Positions 8,664-17,864 of a stretch of DNA of 24,629 bases are shown piece after piece (within the stretch, counting starts at the first letter, position 1; the number at the start of each line of letters is the position of its first letter). This stretch comes from JBLHGU01 sp047615875 (lineage in GTDB: Bacteria; Pseudomonadota; Gammaproteobacteria; Arenicellales; CAJQKF01): positions 1-24,629 of the forward strand of contig JBLHGU010000064.1 of NCBI GenBank assembly GCA_047615875.1. Direction: 5' to 3'. The position numbers and the translations under genes are program-made. The notes under the pieces were generated by a model. It saw only the letters and a program-made list of their open reading frames with translations. It did no database searches and was not told the DNA's origin.

Positions 8664-9740
8664 TTAAAGCCGCAAAGATTCATCACCATAGTAGTGACGT
8701 GCAATATCCGGATAACTTCTTACCCATCGTCGCCAGTATTTCTCGCCCACGCTGGTGGGCTTTGACATGCTTTGCATGTTCCTTACTCCTTTCGCCATCT
8801 CAGACACCGAAGGCATTAGGCCGGCATTATTATGAAATTTACTTGCTCTAACCTTGTCCATTAGCTCGTTTGCTATTGGCAAGGGAGATATGGCGGCACG
8901 CAAATCGGGATGATCAAAGTATGCGGAAGAATAGCGGACCTCTTCAGACCTGTTGAGAACACGATGTGGTGCTGCAACAAAATAGTTAGCGCTCATCATT
9001 TGCATAAGCTCACCTATATTTACCACCAAACTATCAGCCAATGGATCTACTGCCATCCACTCACCAGCGGTGGACTTAGCCTCAAGACCGGCTAAACGGT
9101 CTTGCAGAAGAATTGTTATAAAACCGGAATCTTTATGCTCACCAACTCCCATACTACCTGGACGTGTTTGAGGGTAACGAATTAACTTGGTGTAGGGCGC
9201 AGGTTGATCTCCAAATATTGATTCAATACAATTCTGTTCAAGGCCCAAAGACAAGGACATCATGCCCAGCAGTTGACGAGATAGCTTTGAAATAGCCGCA
9301 ATATATTCAAGAACTGTGTTACGAAAGCCCGGCAGCTGCTCTTCCTGCAACCATTGATTTGGGCCTAAGAGTGCGAGGTAATAGGGCTCAGCCGGTTCAA
9401 TGGCTAATTGTTCCAGACCGACATCAATTTGCTCTCGATAGTCAATTTGATTATTGGTCAATTCCGAGCACAGGCTTTCCCAGCCTCTAAAATGGCGGGA
9501 GTGCTTTTTGTGAATAGCCATCTTCACGTCCTCAGGAAGAACGAAGAATGATTTTAGCGCAGACATATATCGATGACAGAGCTCGGTATCTACCTGATGA
9601 TTAATTACATAGAAAAAACCTATTTCATGACAAATTCTACCAATGTTGTCTGCCAGTTCGCGCCTGTCCTGACCGTCGTTACCAAACCAGGGCGATAAGT
9701 CTACGATGGGTATACTGGTCGTTGAATTCATCTGATCCAT
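8664..9740 (-). CDS. 2-oxoglutarate/Fe(II)-dependent oxygenase, isopenicillin-N-synthase-like
   Basis: The protein has 358 residues and the two-domain layout of the IPNS/gibberellin-oxidase type: N-terminal DIOX_N-like part (IPIVDLSPWF, then RICHEIGFFYVINHQV) and the C-terminal double-stranded beta-helix. The iron ligands are all visible: H202 and D204 (GEHKDSG) and H259 (APHRVLN). R269 and S271 (RYSSAYF) match the RxS pair that binds 2-oxoglutarate. It is therefore predicted to be active. The substrate is unknown; bacterial relatives act on small molecules and amino-acid derivatives. The start is the ATG at 9740, with an alternative ATG three codons in (9731). It ends convergently to the ABC exporter; the glycosyltransferase gene lies 90 bases upstream on the same strand. 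Confidence 0.9.
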   Translation of the reverse strand: MDQMNSTTSIPIVDLSPWFGNDGQDRRELADNIGRICHEIGFFYVINHQVDTELCHRYMSALKSFFVLPEDVKMAIHKKHSRHFRGWESLCSELTNNQIDYREQIDVGLEQLAIEPAEPYYLALLGPNQWLQEEQLPGFRNTVLEYIAAISKLSRQLLGMMSLSLGLEQNCIESIFGDQPAPYTKLIRYPQTRPGSMGVGEHKDSGFITILLQDRLAGLEAKSTAGEWMAVDPLADSLVVNIGELMQMMSANYFVAAPHRVLNRSEEVRYSSAYFDHPDLRAAISPLPIANELMDKVRASKFHNNAGLMPSVSEMAKGVRNMQSMSKPTSVGEKYWRRWVRSYPDIARHYYGDESLRL

Positions 9741-9830
9741 CTCTAACAGGGTTGGTTAAGAATCTAGCGTGAACTGATTATTCTCTACGGAACAGCGACG
9801 ATAGTCCTGTTTGTAACTGCAAGCCATATT

Positions 9831-10799
9831 TTAGTCTTTCACAATTGGATTGATACTTTTCTCGATAGCCTTCAATGATTCACGACTAAAACCATCCACC
9901 ACTATTGACTGGCATTGCAATCCAATAAGCTTTGTTAATTGTGTGTATAGACCTACTGCATGTGGAATAGACATATTGCTAATCTCCACTAACTGACAAC
10001 CCGGATTCATAAAAATCGAATTGACTAAATTAGCACCATGCTGCCCCACCATAATTCGACATTCTCTTGATATTCTCCACTGCTCATGAAAGCTCATTTT
10101 TGAGAAGTCAACGATCTCGAATCCCTTTGCTCTAAAGAATTCATTTATTTCACTCTGGTTTGCCTCTGATCGCTGATCGTTGGTAGTTCTGGTAGAAAAG
10201 ACTATCCTCCACGGGTTAGCAGTATTTTCCTCAATGAGTTCATTACGAAGGAATTTTGCATACTCGTTGAATTTGCTAATTATCGAACCATTGATGCTAC
10301 CATCGCAATACCATCTAAAAGAACTGTTCTCAAAAAGGTATAAGCTATCAAGATGTAATCGGCTATGTCTGGTAGGTCGGGTGGTAAGCAAGTTGTATCC
10401 CTTTTGCTGAAATAATGCACACAATTCCTCTAGAACTCCGTCATCATTTGAGCTACATAATAATACGGGAATAGTCAAATCCAACTTATTCAGCAGCCAT
10501 GAACAAAACAGGAGCTCTACCAATAGATGGTACCAATTATTCTGCCGCAGACCGGGGATGGCAAATGCCTTAGGCAGGTGATATTCCGACCAACAGAACT
10601 TTGATCCTTGTCTATCAATATTGTATCGAGAACCGCGGGCACATAACAAAGAGTGATTTGCTAGCCCGAACAATCTGTCTGTATAGAGATACACATCCTC
10701 TATACTTCTCAATCCATTCGAACACTCTGAATATGCTGCACCCAAAGGTAGTGATGCAAAGTTAACATGAGAAAATCGGGGAAACTGTTTTACTAACAT
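9831..10799 (-). CDS. GT61-type (DUF563) glycosyltransferase
   Basis: The protein has 322 residues and the layout of the GT61/DUF563 family, known from capsular polysaccharide loci and from eukaryotic xylosyl- and GlcNAc-transferases. Key segments are NNWYHLLVELL (about 87-97), WRIVFSTR (197-204), and the signature VGQHGANLVNSIFMNPG followed by LVEIS (251-274), which matches the family's GxHGAxLxNxxFM consensus. No membrane segment or signal peptide is evident, so it is probably cytoplasmic or peripheral. The acceptor is unknown. No other polysaccharide genes surround it, apart from an ABC exporter and an oxygenase whose roles are undefined. The ATG lacks a strong ribosome site. Confidence 0.82.
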   Translation of the reverse strand: MLVKQFPRFSHVNFASLPLGAAYSECSNGLRSIEDVYLYTDRLFGLANHSLLCARGSRYNIDRQGSKFCWSEYHLPKAFAIPGLRQNNWYHLLVELLFCSWLLNKLDLTIPVLLCSSNDDGVLEELCALFQQKGYNLLTTRPTRHSRLHLDSLYLFENSSFRWYCDGSINGSIISKFNEYAKFLRNELIEENTANPWRIVFSTRTTNDQRSEANQSEINEFFRAKGFEIVDFSKMSFHEQWRISRECRIMVGQHGANLVNSIFMNPGCQLVEISNMSIPHAVGLYTQLTKLIGLQCQSIVVDGFSRESLKAIEKSINPIVKD

Positions 10800-11090
10800 G
10801 GATTTTTGTAGGGTAGTCGTTTTTTCATGGAACCTTCCCCATCATGAACCACCAATAAACTTGTCTTCTCTCAACGTAAATTCCATTTGAATCGAGCCAA
10901 ATAGAATATTCAGATTCGGACAACGGGGAGGGATAAGATACATTATTTAGTGGAACTTAAATAGTCGCATCTAATGACCAGCAACTATTTTTCAGTCCAA
11001 ATTTAAAGAATTCATCAGGAATATTAGAATACCATTTCAAAGGCCAAATTGGCGGCAAGAAAACCACTTCTACTCTGAAGAGTCGATCAA

Positions 11091-11951
11091 ATGAAAATTT
11101 CCGAACTTGAAAGCTTTCGATGCCACCTTGGTGAAGGTCCGGTATGGCATCATCAAAAAGATGTGCTTTATTGGGTTGATAGCCTGGCTCCGCGAATATT
11201 TCGATACAGCTCTGAGAATCAATCAGTCGAGAACTGGGAATTACCAGGCAAATACATCGGAAGTCTCGCCCCGCGCCACCAAGGTGGTTTGATTCTAGCT
11301 TTGGATCAAGGATTTTATTTTTTCGATACTGAGTCCAACCAACTGGAATTAATCGATGAACCTTTGGCCGGACGCAATCATCTGCGTTTAAATGATGGAA
11401 AAGTTGACCGCTTTGGGTGTTTTGTTGCAGGAGCACTCAACATCGATTATCTGCAGGACGACAACTGCCCCATGTTTCATTTGTCTACGGATTTACAAGT
11501 CACAGAAATTCTGGATGGGTTCAGTTGTTTCAATGGCCCATGCTTCAATGCAAATGGAGATACTCTATATGTAACAGGAAGAAAAAGTGGAGTAATCGAA
11601 GCATTTGATTATAGTGACACTGGCATGCCTAAAAACGGCCGTAGTCTGATAGCTAATATCAATCCGGATGGAGCCACTGTCGACATAGAGGGTTTTATCT
11701 GGAGTGCCCAATGGGATGAGGGCTGTCTGTTACGAATTTCTCCGCAAGGTACGATAGATTACAAACTGGAGATTCCAGGTCAAATTGTCAGCAGTGTTAT
11801 GTTCGGTGGACAAGACCTACGGACCATTTATGTGACTACTATAGGCGAAACTGTTCATGGCGCCACGCCTGGCGGGGTTCATTGTGGAAAACTGCTAATT
11901 ATTGAAGACACAGGCTTTCAGGGCCAGCCAGAATTGGAATATCGAGGTTAA
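11091..11951 (+). CDS. SMP-30/gluconolactonase/LRE-like protein
   Basis: The protein has 286 residues, a normal length for the six-bladed propeller family of regucalcin and bacterial sugar-lactone hydrolases. The divalent-metal ligand positions of the family are conserved: E15 in LGEGPVW, N148 in FNGPCF and D193 in NPDGATVD; N101 in RLNDGKVD also matches the family. One family motif deviates: the strand usually reading YxTD is YVTG here (159-163). A likely role is hydrolysis of a sugar lactone in the cytoplasm, but substrates vary widely. GAAGAG lies eight bases before the ATG. No sugar dehydrogenase or transporter adjoins it; GT61 is divergent across about 290 bases. Confidence 0.88.
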   Translation: MKISELESFRCHLGEGPVWHHQKDVLYWVDSLAPRIFRYSSENQSVENWELPGKYIGSLAPRHQGGLILALDQGFYFFDTESNQLELIDEPLAGRNHLRLNDGKVDRFGCFVAGALNIDYLQDDNCPMFHLSTDLQVTEILDGFSCFNGPCFNANGDTLYVTGRKSGVIEAFDYSDTGMPKNGRSLIANINPDGATVDIEGFIWSAQWDEGCLLRISPQGTIDYKLEIPGQIVSSVMFGGQDLRTIYVTTIGETVHGATPGGVHCGKLLIIEDTGFQGQPELEYRG

Positions 11952-12041
11952 AATTCAAATATTCGGTATGGTTCTTAAACACCGAAACCTCTGTTAAGAT
12001 GGCTATGGAGTCATCTGACAATTACCTGTAGGAGGCTAAAA

Positions 12042-12401
12042 TTGGCTGGTAAGTATTTAATAAATTGTGCCGTAGGCAAGAATAATGCAGAAGATGCGAC
12101 AGTTGCATTTATTGCTGCCGCTGGGGCAACCGCTCTGGCAGAAGAGGTAGTGGTTTTTTTGACTTCTGATGCAGTGCGTCTCGCGACGCCTGATTATGCT
12201 GACGACATTCAAGCTGATGGTTATTTACCATTATCTAACTTCTTAACCGACTTCCTTGCCAACAATGGCAAGATTTGGGTTTGCCCGGCCTGTGCCAAAG
12301 CTCGCGGCATCACCAGAGATGACGTTATAGAGGGCGCCACCATTTCCGGAGTCGCCGCCATCATTGAGTACCTGGAAAATGGCGGCAAAACCATTATGTA
12401 G
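12042..12401 (+). CDS. DsrE-like small sulfur-relay family protein
   Basis: The protein has 119 residues with the alternating beta-alpha pattern of the DsrE/DsrF/YchN fold (YLINCAVG, VVVFLTSDAVRLA, KIWVCPACAKARGI). The cysteine pair C81/C84 sits where the DsrE family carries its active cysteine; C9 is a third. Relatives transfer or hold sulfane sulfur, but many are uncharacterised, so a precise role is not claimed. The start is TTG: AGGAGG lies six bases upstream and no other start fits. It is 52 bases ahead of the large cyclase gene on the same strand and may be cotranscribed with it. Confidence 0.85.
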   Translation: MAGKYLINCAVGKNNAEDATVAFIAAAGATALAEEVVVFLTSDAVRLATPDYADDIQADGYLPLSNFLTDFLANNGKIWVCPACAKARGITRDDVIEGATISGVAAIIEYLENGGKTIM

Positions 12402-12453
12402 GTTTCCAGACTATGCCTGGCAACACCCCCTTAGCTAAACCGAGCCTGAACGA

Positions 12454-15400
12454 TTGATTTGTTCGAATTGCCAACAAGATAATCGCCCAGGACGAAAATT
12501 TTGCTCCAAATGCGGCTCGGCTCTGAATTTGAATTGTAGTAATTGCGGCTTCATCAATGATGCTGATGATAGTTTTTGCGGTGGTTGTGGGTCGTCACTA
12601 TCAGGTGCTGCCACTGTTAATATAGGTGTGCACCCATCACACGCTTCTGGGATTACCCCGACATCACACGTTCGCGAGACCCAGCGTCGCCAGGTAACCG
12701 TGCTGTTTGCCGATCTGTCTGGATTCACGGCGCTGACAGAGTCTGTTGCGCAGGAAGACTTGCACCACATAATGTTGCGCTATTTCACCGAAGCAGACCG
12801 AATAATTATTGCCTATGGCGGTACGATTGATAAACACATCGGGGACGCCGTAATGGCATTATTCGGTGCGCCTGTTGCGCACGAAAATGATACCGAACGA
12901 GCCATACGCGCCGCTTTGGACCTACATCAGGCCATGGAGCAATTAAGCGCTGAACTTGAATTGTCACTTAAAATTCATATTGGCATAGCAAGTGGCCTGG
13001 TTATGGCCAGTGACGTGAATAGTGGGGAACACCATGAATACACTGTCCTGGGCGACTCAGTCAATCTTGCCTCAAGACTAGTTGACAATGCAGGTCCCGG
13101 GGAAACCCTCGTTTCAGACGATGTACGGCGCGATGCACCAGTAATTTTCAAGCTGGAAAAGATGGCAAAACTATCAGTCAAGGGCATAGCCGAGCCTATC
13201 GAAACCTGGAAAGTGTTCGGCCTGATTGAAGAGCAGGAACGTTTGAGTTATCTACCTTTTCTTGGACGAAATAGAGAGATTCAACAATTTGAATTTTTGT
13301 TGGATACATTTCTAGAATCCAATGCAGGCCACACTCTTTACGTTCGTGGTGAACCTGGCATTGGAAAATCCCGGCTTGTCAGAGAGTTTGTTGAAAGGGC
13401 GGAGGCGAAAAACATAAGTTGCCATTCCACTCTATTGCTTAACTTCGGCGGCGGAATTGAGCGCGATGGAATCGCTTCTCTAATTGGTAACTTGTTAAAT
13501 ATTGGCATCGGCGACGGCGCTCGACAAAAAGAACTAGCGGTAGAAGGAGCGGTAGCTGAAGAGCTGTTAGATAAAGAGCAGGTTCTGTATTTAAAGAACT
13601 TACTTAATTTACCACTATCTGCGGCAGAAAAAACCAATCTAAATGCTCTGGATAATCTGAAAAGAACCAGCGGCAAACAGGATGCAGTGCTAACCCTGAT
13701 ACATCGCCTAAGCCTTCGTGCCCCTTTAATTCTTATCATTGAAGACCTGCACTGGTCAAACACTATCACCCTGAATTACATACTGCGTATAGCAGAACTT
13801 AGTTCAAAGTCTGGCCTGCTTCTGCTAATTACATCACGCCCTGACGCCGAAACATTACAGGACTTCTGGCAACAACTGATTGACCGAGCATCGCTTACCA
13901 ATATCAACCTTACGCCATTAGACAAAGATTCCGCACTAGAATTTGCCAGCCACTTTATGGAATTGAACCAGTCCTTCGCAGCCGAATGTGTAGAACGAGC
14001 GGAGGGCAACCCGCTTTTTCTGGAACAGTTACTACGCAACGCTGAAAGTATGGGTAGCGAACAAGTTCCCGGTTCAATTCGCAGTATCGTTCTGTCACGA
14101 GTTGATCACCTTGGGCAGAAAGATCGTCGTGGACTTCAGGCCGCTTCAATTCTCGGTCAAAAATTCTCCATCGACGATGTACGTTTTCTTATTGAAGATG
14201 CAGAGTGGGATTGCAGCGCTCTGGAGTCACTGCAGCTGATCCGCCGTTTTGATGAGGACTACCTGTTTTGTCACGCACTGATATGGGAAAGCGTTTACTC
14301 AACACTTTTGCAAGACCAGCTAAAGAAGTTACACCGCAGAGCTGCACTACGTTTGGGTAAAAAGGACACTATTCTTAAAGCAGAACACCTACAACGTGCC
14401 AAAAGCCCAAATGCTGCGGCCGCTTATCTGACGGCGACTCAGGAACAGATCAACCTATATCGTTACGAATCAGCTCATGACCTTGCCGTGCAGGGCCTCG
14501 GGATTGTCCGAGACAAGGGGGAAATGCACAATTTACATATGTGCCTGGGTGAATGCCTGCGAGAGCTGGGCAAGCCTGAGGAATCAATTCAAACTTTCTG
14601 GAATGCACTGGCCGCAGCAACAACCGATGTTGCGCGTTGTAGAACCTGGATTGGTCTGGCATCTGGAATGAGACTGGTCGATGACTTCACACAGGCTCTG
14701 GAGATTCTCGACAAGGCGGAAGCTGCAGCCAGCGGGGACGCCAGATTACTTTCTGAACTATCCCAGATTCATTATCTTCGAGGCAGCATCTATTTTCCCA
14801 TAGGCAATATTGATGGATGTCTGACAGAACATGAAAAAGCATTGGCCTGCGCACAAAAGGTTAATGACAAGGAAAATGAAGTTCGCGCTCTCAGTGGCCT
14901 AGGTGACGCAGAATACTCCCGTGGTTATATGAAAAAGGCCCTGGAATATTTCCAGCGTTGTGTGCTACTCAGCGAACAAAACGGCTTTGGCCGAATATCT
15001 GTCAGTAATCAGTACATGGTCGCATGGACACAGCTGTATATGGGAAAAATTGAGGAGCCCCTGCATACTGCAATGCAAGCAGTTGAAGCGGCAAAACGAG
15101 CCGGCCAACATCGATCGGAAATGGTCGCCCGGGTCGTTGCGGCTCGCGCCCTTATAGAGAACTCCAGATACCACGAAGCCTATGATCAGATTGAGCACGG
15201 TCTTGCTGTTGTAGAAACTCTGAGCGCCCACCGATTTAAAGCTTTTTATCTAATATTTAAAGCTCGGCTAACCGATTTAAGCACGACAGAAACATCATTA
15301 ACAAAAAATCAGCTGGATGAAGCCATCGAAGCTTGCCGAACAGAAGGACACGAATTTCTGGGGCCATGGTTACTGAGTACTCGGGCAGTTACCAACGATA

Positions 15401-15765
15401 ATCCTGAGGTGTGTCGAAACTCTTTGTTGGAGGGGCACAAGATATTGCAGGCTAACTGCGTAGGACACAATTATTTCGCCTTTTATGAAGACGCGATGAT
15501 CACCTCTCTAAGACTAAGCGATCTGGATGCTGCGATTGAGTATGCAGACCAGCTTTCTATCTATATGGGCGAAGAACCCCTACCAGCATGCGAAAATATT
15601 GCAGCCTTAACCAGGGCCTACGTCAATTGTTGTAAAAACAGCAATAACATGGAAGCGGTGGACAGACTGAACTTAATGCTTGATGAAACAAAGAGCTCCG
15701 GATTTACTCATCTGTCTAAAACATTTCGACAGCTAATGACTAAGACACAGTTAGGCGTTCTATAG
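12454..15765 (+). CDS. Zinc-ribbon / class III adenylate cyclase / AAA ATPase / TPR protein
   Basis: A soluble 1103-residue signalling protein. Domains in order: two zinc ribbons (C3, C6, C17, C20 and C28, C31, C42, C45); class III nucleotide cyclase (about 78-255); a STAND/AAA_16-like ATPase (about 268-560) with Walker A GEPGIGKS (299-306), Walker B LILIIED (425-431) and a TSRP sensor; then TPR-like helices to the end. The cyclase has metal aspartates D87 and D131, K127 and T197 at the base-specifying sites (pattern of adenylate cyclases), and transition-state N204 and R208, so it should make cAMP. The TTG start is forced: an in-frame stop lies 18 bases upstream and the first ribbon begins at residue 3. 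The ATPase and TPR parts probably sense a ligand or partner. DsrE-like gene upstream. Confidence 0.93.
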   Translation: MICSNCQQDNRPGRKFCSKCGSALNLNCSNCGFINDADDSFCGGCGSSLSGAATVNIGVHPSHASGITPTSHVRETQRRQVTVLFADLSGFTALTESVAQEDLHHIMLRYFTEADRIIIAYGGTIDKHIGDAVMALFGAPVAHENDTERAIRAALDLHQAMEQLSAELELSLKIHIGIASGLVMASDVNSGEHHEYTVLGDSVNLASRLVDNAGPGETLVSDDVRRDAPVIFKLEKMAKLSVKGIAEPIETWKVFGLIEEQERLSYLPFLGRNREIQQFEFLLDTFLESNAGHTLYVRGEPGIGKSRLVREFVERAEAKNISCHSTLLLNFGGGIERDGIASLIGNLLNIGIGDGARQKELAVEGAVAEELLDKEQVLYLKNLLNLPLSAAEKTNLNALDNLKRTSGKQDAVLTLIHRLSLRAPLILIIEDLHWSNTITLNYILRIAELSSKSGLLLLITSRPDAETLQDFWQQLIDRASLTNINLTPLDKDSALEFASHFMELNQSFAAECVERAEGNPLFLEQLLRNAESMGSEQVPGSIRSIVLSRVDHLGQKDRRGLQAASILGQKFSIDDVRFLIEDAEWDCSALESLQLIRRFDEDYLFCHALIWESVYSTLLQDQLKKLHRRAALRLGKKDTILKAEHLQRAKSPNAAAAYLTATQEQINLYRYESAHDLAVQGLGIVRDKGEMHNLHMCLGECLRELGKPEESIQTFWNALAAATTDVARCRTWIGLASGMRLVDDFTQALEILDKAEAAASGDARLLSELSQIHYLRGSIYFPIGNIDGCLTEHEKALACAQKVNDKENEVRALSGLGDAEYSRGYMKKALEYFQRCVLLSEQNGFGRISVSNQYMVAWTQLYMGKIEEPLHTAMQAVEAAKRAGQHRSEMVARVVAARALIENSRYHEAYDQIEHGLAVVETLSAHRFKAFYLIFKARLTDLSTTETSLTKNQLDEAIEACRTEGHEFLGPWLLSTRAVTNDNPEVCRNSLLEGHKILQANCVGHNYFAFYEDAMITSLRLSDLDAAIEYADQLSIYMGEEPLPACENIAALTRAYVNCCKNSNNMEAVDRLNLMLDETKSSGFTHLSKTFRQLMTKTQLGVL

Positions 15766-15826
15766 CTACCATGAATTAGAGCGTCGATTCACCGCGCATG
15801 CTTTGCATACACTTACTTGAATGCCA

Positions 15827-15851
15827 ATTGCATAAACTTAAGTTATGCAAT
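15827..15851. promoter_or_regulatory. LysR-type operator-like dyad upstream of the broken regulator
   Basis: ATTGCATAA, a 7-base centre (ACTTAAG) and TTATGCAAT form a perfect 9-bp inverted repeat. The core GCATAA-N7-TTATGC fits the T-N11-A rule of LysR-type regulator sites. It lies 42-66 bases before the ATG of the LysR pseudogene, as expected for an autoregulatory site. The same core with the same spacing recurs at 20384-20402. No T-run follows, so it is not a terminator for the cyclase gene. Confidence 0.5.
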
Positions 15852-15892
15852 AGTCTCAACATTACACCCCCCCTCTTAGATAACGTTTAAGT

Positions 15893-16236
15893 ATGCGTTC
15901 AAGACTTCCTCCTACGGATACTCTGGCAACCTTTGAAGCTACAAGCTCGACTGCACAGCTTAACCTTGGCCGCAACAGAACTACGCAATACCCAGACTGC
16001 TGTAAGCCGCCAGATAAAGCTACTTGAAGAAAGTCTCAAAAGTAGTTTTGGATCCAGCACTGGGGTGGAATAATCTGGTAGACGATATTTTAGAGAGCAA
16101 TGAACTAATCAAACCTTTCGATATTAGCTACCGATCTGATAAGGGCTATTTTCTACTGACCAGAGAAACCAGTCCGATTAAAGTCGGTGTGATCGATTTT
16201 CGAGACTGGGTTTTTAACGAACTTGGCAAAGCTTGA
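15893..16236 (+). pseudogene. LysR-family (GcvA-like) transcriptional regulator, frameshifted and internally deleted
   Basis: Three reading frames together spell both ends of a GcvA-like regulator. From 15893, MRSRLPPTDTLATFEATSS is the standard N-terminus. One extra base near 15956 shifts the frame, and from 15957 SLTLAATELRNTQTAVSRQI then KLLEES continues the winged-helix domain. After about 16045 the frame changes again, straight into a LysR C-terminus: ALGWNNLVDDILESNELIKP, then a GYFLLTRE and a FRDWVFNELGKA segment, ending at 16236. The whole effector-binding core, roughly 180-190 codons, is missing. A regulator of about 300 residues is therefore reduced to about 340 bases. Neither fragment should be functional. 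An operator-like dyad remains upstream. Confidence 0.85.
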
Positions 16237-16267
16237 AAAAATCGAAATCACCAATGTAAATCAGTAG

Positions 16268-17839
16268 TTATGTTTTTTCATCTAACACAAAGAAGCCCCG
16301 TATGGTGCTCGTGAAAGCTTTTTTATATTCGGCTAACCTGTCTCCTACTGACTTCGCGTGGGATTCTGAAGACATGATCTCTGTATTTAATTTTCGCTCA
16401 GCCATTAAATGAGCAAGTTCCTCAGCAAGTTCCGGGCGTTTTTCCAGAATAGGTTCCAGACAGGGTTTCGGAATTTTGAGAAGCCTACAATTTGTATAGG
16501 CCGTAACACTTGCGGATCGGGGGGCTCCGGTAAGAAGAGACATCTCTCCAAAAAAATCAAATGTACCTAATCGGGTGAGGTCCAGCTCGCGTCCACCATC
16601 ATCCTCTATTGTCCGATGAATGCGTACCATCCCCGCAAGAATTAAATACGCGGAATCCCCATCGTCTCCCTGAACGACAATTGGATCCTCCGCAGCAAAT
16701 TCACATAGAGCGCTGTTCTTAGCTAAATCCAGACGCTCTGCACTAGTAAGTGGTGCAAGTAGCTGTACCTCATCCAGCATAGCTTCAGGTTTGGGCTCTT
16801 CTCCGTGTGCAGGTTGCCCGCGCCAAAATTCAGCTTCGATTGATTTTGCAGCAAAGGAAAACCCAGCTCGATTGAAAAGTTCCCATGCATTTACCAGAAG
16901 TTCTCCTTTAGCCTGAAAATGAATGTGATAGTCCCTGGTTTTAACTATAACAATATAACGCAGAGGCAACTCCTCTACACTAGCAAGACGAACCACTGGA
17001 ACAGGATCATCAAGAATATTGGGGGATTTGATCGCGGCTTCAATAAGCAATTGAATAACAAGTTTTGGTGAGACGCTGCTAGCCACTGGCACAAAAAACC
17101 AGAAAGTGTATCTACTATCTGGTTCGTCCTTGTTATGAATGGTAGCATTTGATAGTTGGCCATTAGGGATCACATAAACTGTTTCGTGTAGTGTTTTAAT
17201 ACGCGTCGCCCGCCAATCGGTACTGATTACGACTCCCTCAATTCCTCCTTCTATTTCAATCTGATCACCAGCTTTAAATGGCCGATCGATTGTGAGACTG
17301 ATACCGGAGATGATATCCCCAAGCACCGGTTGAAATCCAAGACCTAATACACCAAGCAAAACCCCGGACGAAATAACCAAACCAGTTACCGGGTTACCAT
17401 ATACAACCGCGATAATCACATAACCACTAGCAACGTAGATAACGGCAGTTACTACAGTTTTAACAATAGCAGGGATGCCACCCGTTTCGTCTTTCGAAAA
17501 ACTATTCCAAATAAAGAATCCTACTGCTCTATCAACTAGATACGCTGAAGCCAGAACCAGAGCGACTGCAGAAATATAGTCAGAATCCTCCGACAAAACT
17601 AATATACCCGTCTCGCCTAAAACATAGGCAAAAATTGACGCACCCGCGATTAGTGTAGATGGCAATAGAAATATTTCAACAAACCAAAAAATACGCAGAC
17701 TTCGTATTGATTTTGGAAATAGTTTAATGACGAAAAGACCCGTTAAAAACAGGAGGAAACCCACCACACCTTGCAAAGCATCAGAGCCAGAAAAGCTCTC
17801 GATCAAGGTAATAATTTGTTCCAGAATCCTATCAATCAT
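16268..17839 (-). CDS. MscS-type channel with C-terminal cyclic-nucleotide-binding domain (bCNG-like)
   Basis: Inner-membrane protein of 523 residues. N-terminal membrane helices at about 22-42, 52-80, 86-110 and 122-147 precede the MscS pore helix (about 150-182, GLVISSGVLLGVLGLGFQ), the TIDRPFKAGDQIEIEG beta-domain entry and the cytoplasmic alpha-beta domain. A cNMP-binding domain follows (about 357-470) whose phosphate-binding cassette is intact: FGEMSLL (430-436) with E432, and R441-S442-A443. In this domain the Glu contacts the ribose and the Arg the cyclic phosphate, so binding of cAMP or cGMP is likely. This architecture is that of the bacterial bCNG channels in the MscS superfamily. 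The gene converges on the LysR pseudogene and the cyclase gene. Its predicted promoter overlaps a palindrome. Confidence 0.92.
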   Translation of the reverse strand: MIDRILEQIITLIESFSGSDALQGVVGFLLFLTGLFVIKLFPKSIRSLRIFWFVEIFLLPSTLIAGASIFAYVLGETGILVLSEDSDYISAVALVLASAYLVDRAVGFFIWNSFSKDETGGIPAIVKTVVTAVIYVASGYVIIAVVYGNPVTGLVISSGVLLGVLGLGFQPVLGDIISGISLTIDRPFKAGDQIEIEGGIEGVVISTDWRATRIKTLHETVYVIPNGQLSNATIHNKDEPDSRYTFWFFVPVASSVSPKLVIQLLIEAAIKSPNILDDPVPVVRLASVEELPLRYIVIVKTRDYHIHFQAKGELLVNAWELFNRAGFSFAAKSIEAEFWRGQPAHGEEPKPEAMLDEVQLLAPLTSAERLDLAKNSALCEFAAEDPIVVQGDDGDSAYLILAGMVRIHRTIEDDGGRELDLTRLGTFDFFGEMSLLTGAPRSASVTAYTNCRLLKIPKPCLEPILEKRPELAEELAHLMAERKLNTEIMSSESHAKSVGDRLAEYKKAFTSTIRGFFVLDEKT

Positions 17840-17864
17840 AGAATTTACCGTTGTATATTTTGCA

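Noticed and set aside
10957..11436. 159-codon minus-strand frame overlapping the SMP-30-like gene
   Set aside because: It is antisense to a well-supported propeller protein and shows no family motif of its own.
15827..15851. Palindrome as a terminator for the large cyclase gene
   Set aside because: No T-run follows on either strand; it fits a LysR T-N11-A site ahead of the LysR remnant better.
16024..16236. The 70-codon plus-strand frame as a small independent gene
   Set aside because: Its residues are the C-terminal end of a LysR regulator whose N-terminus lies just upstream in other frames, so it is part of a pseudogene.
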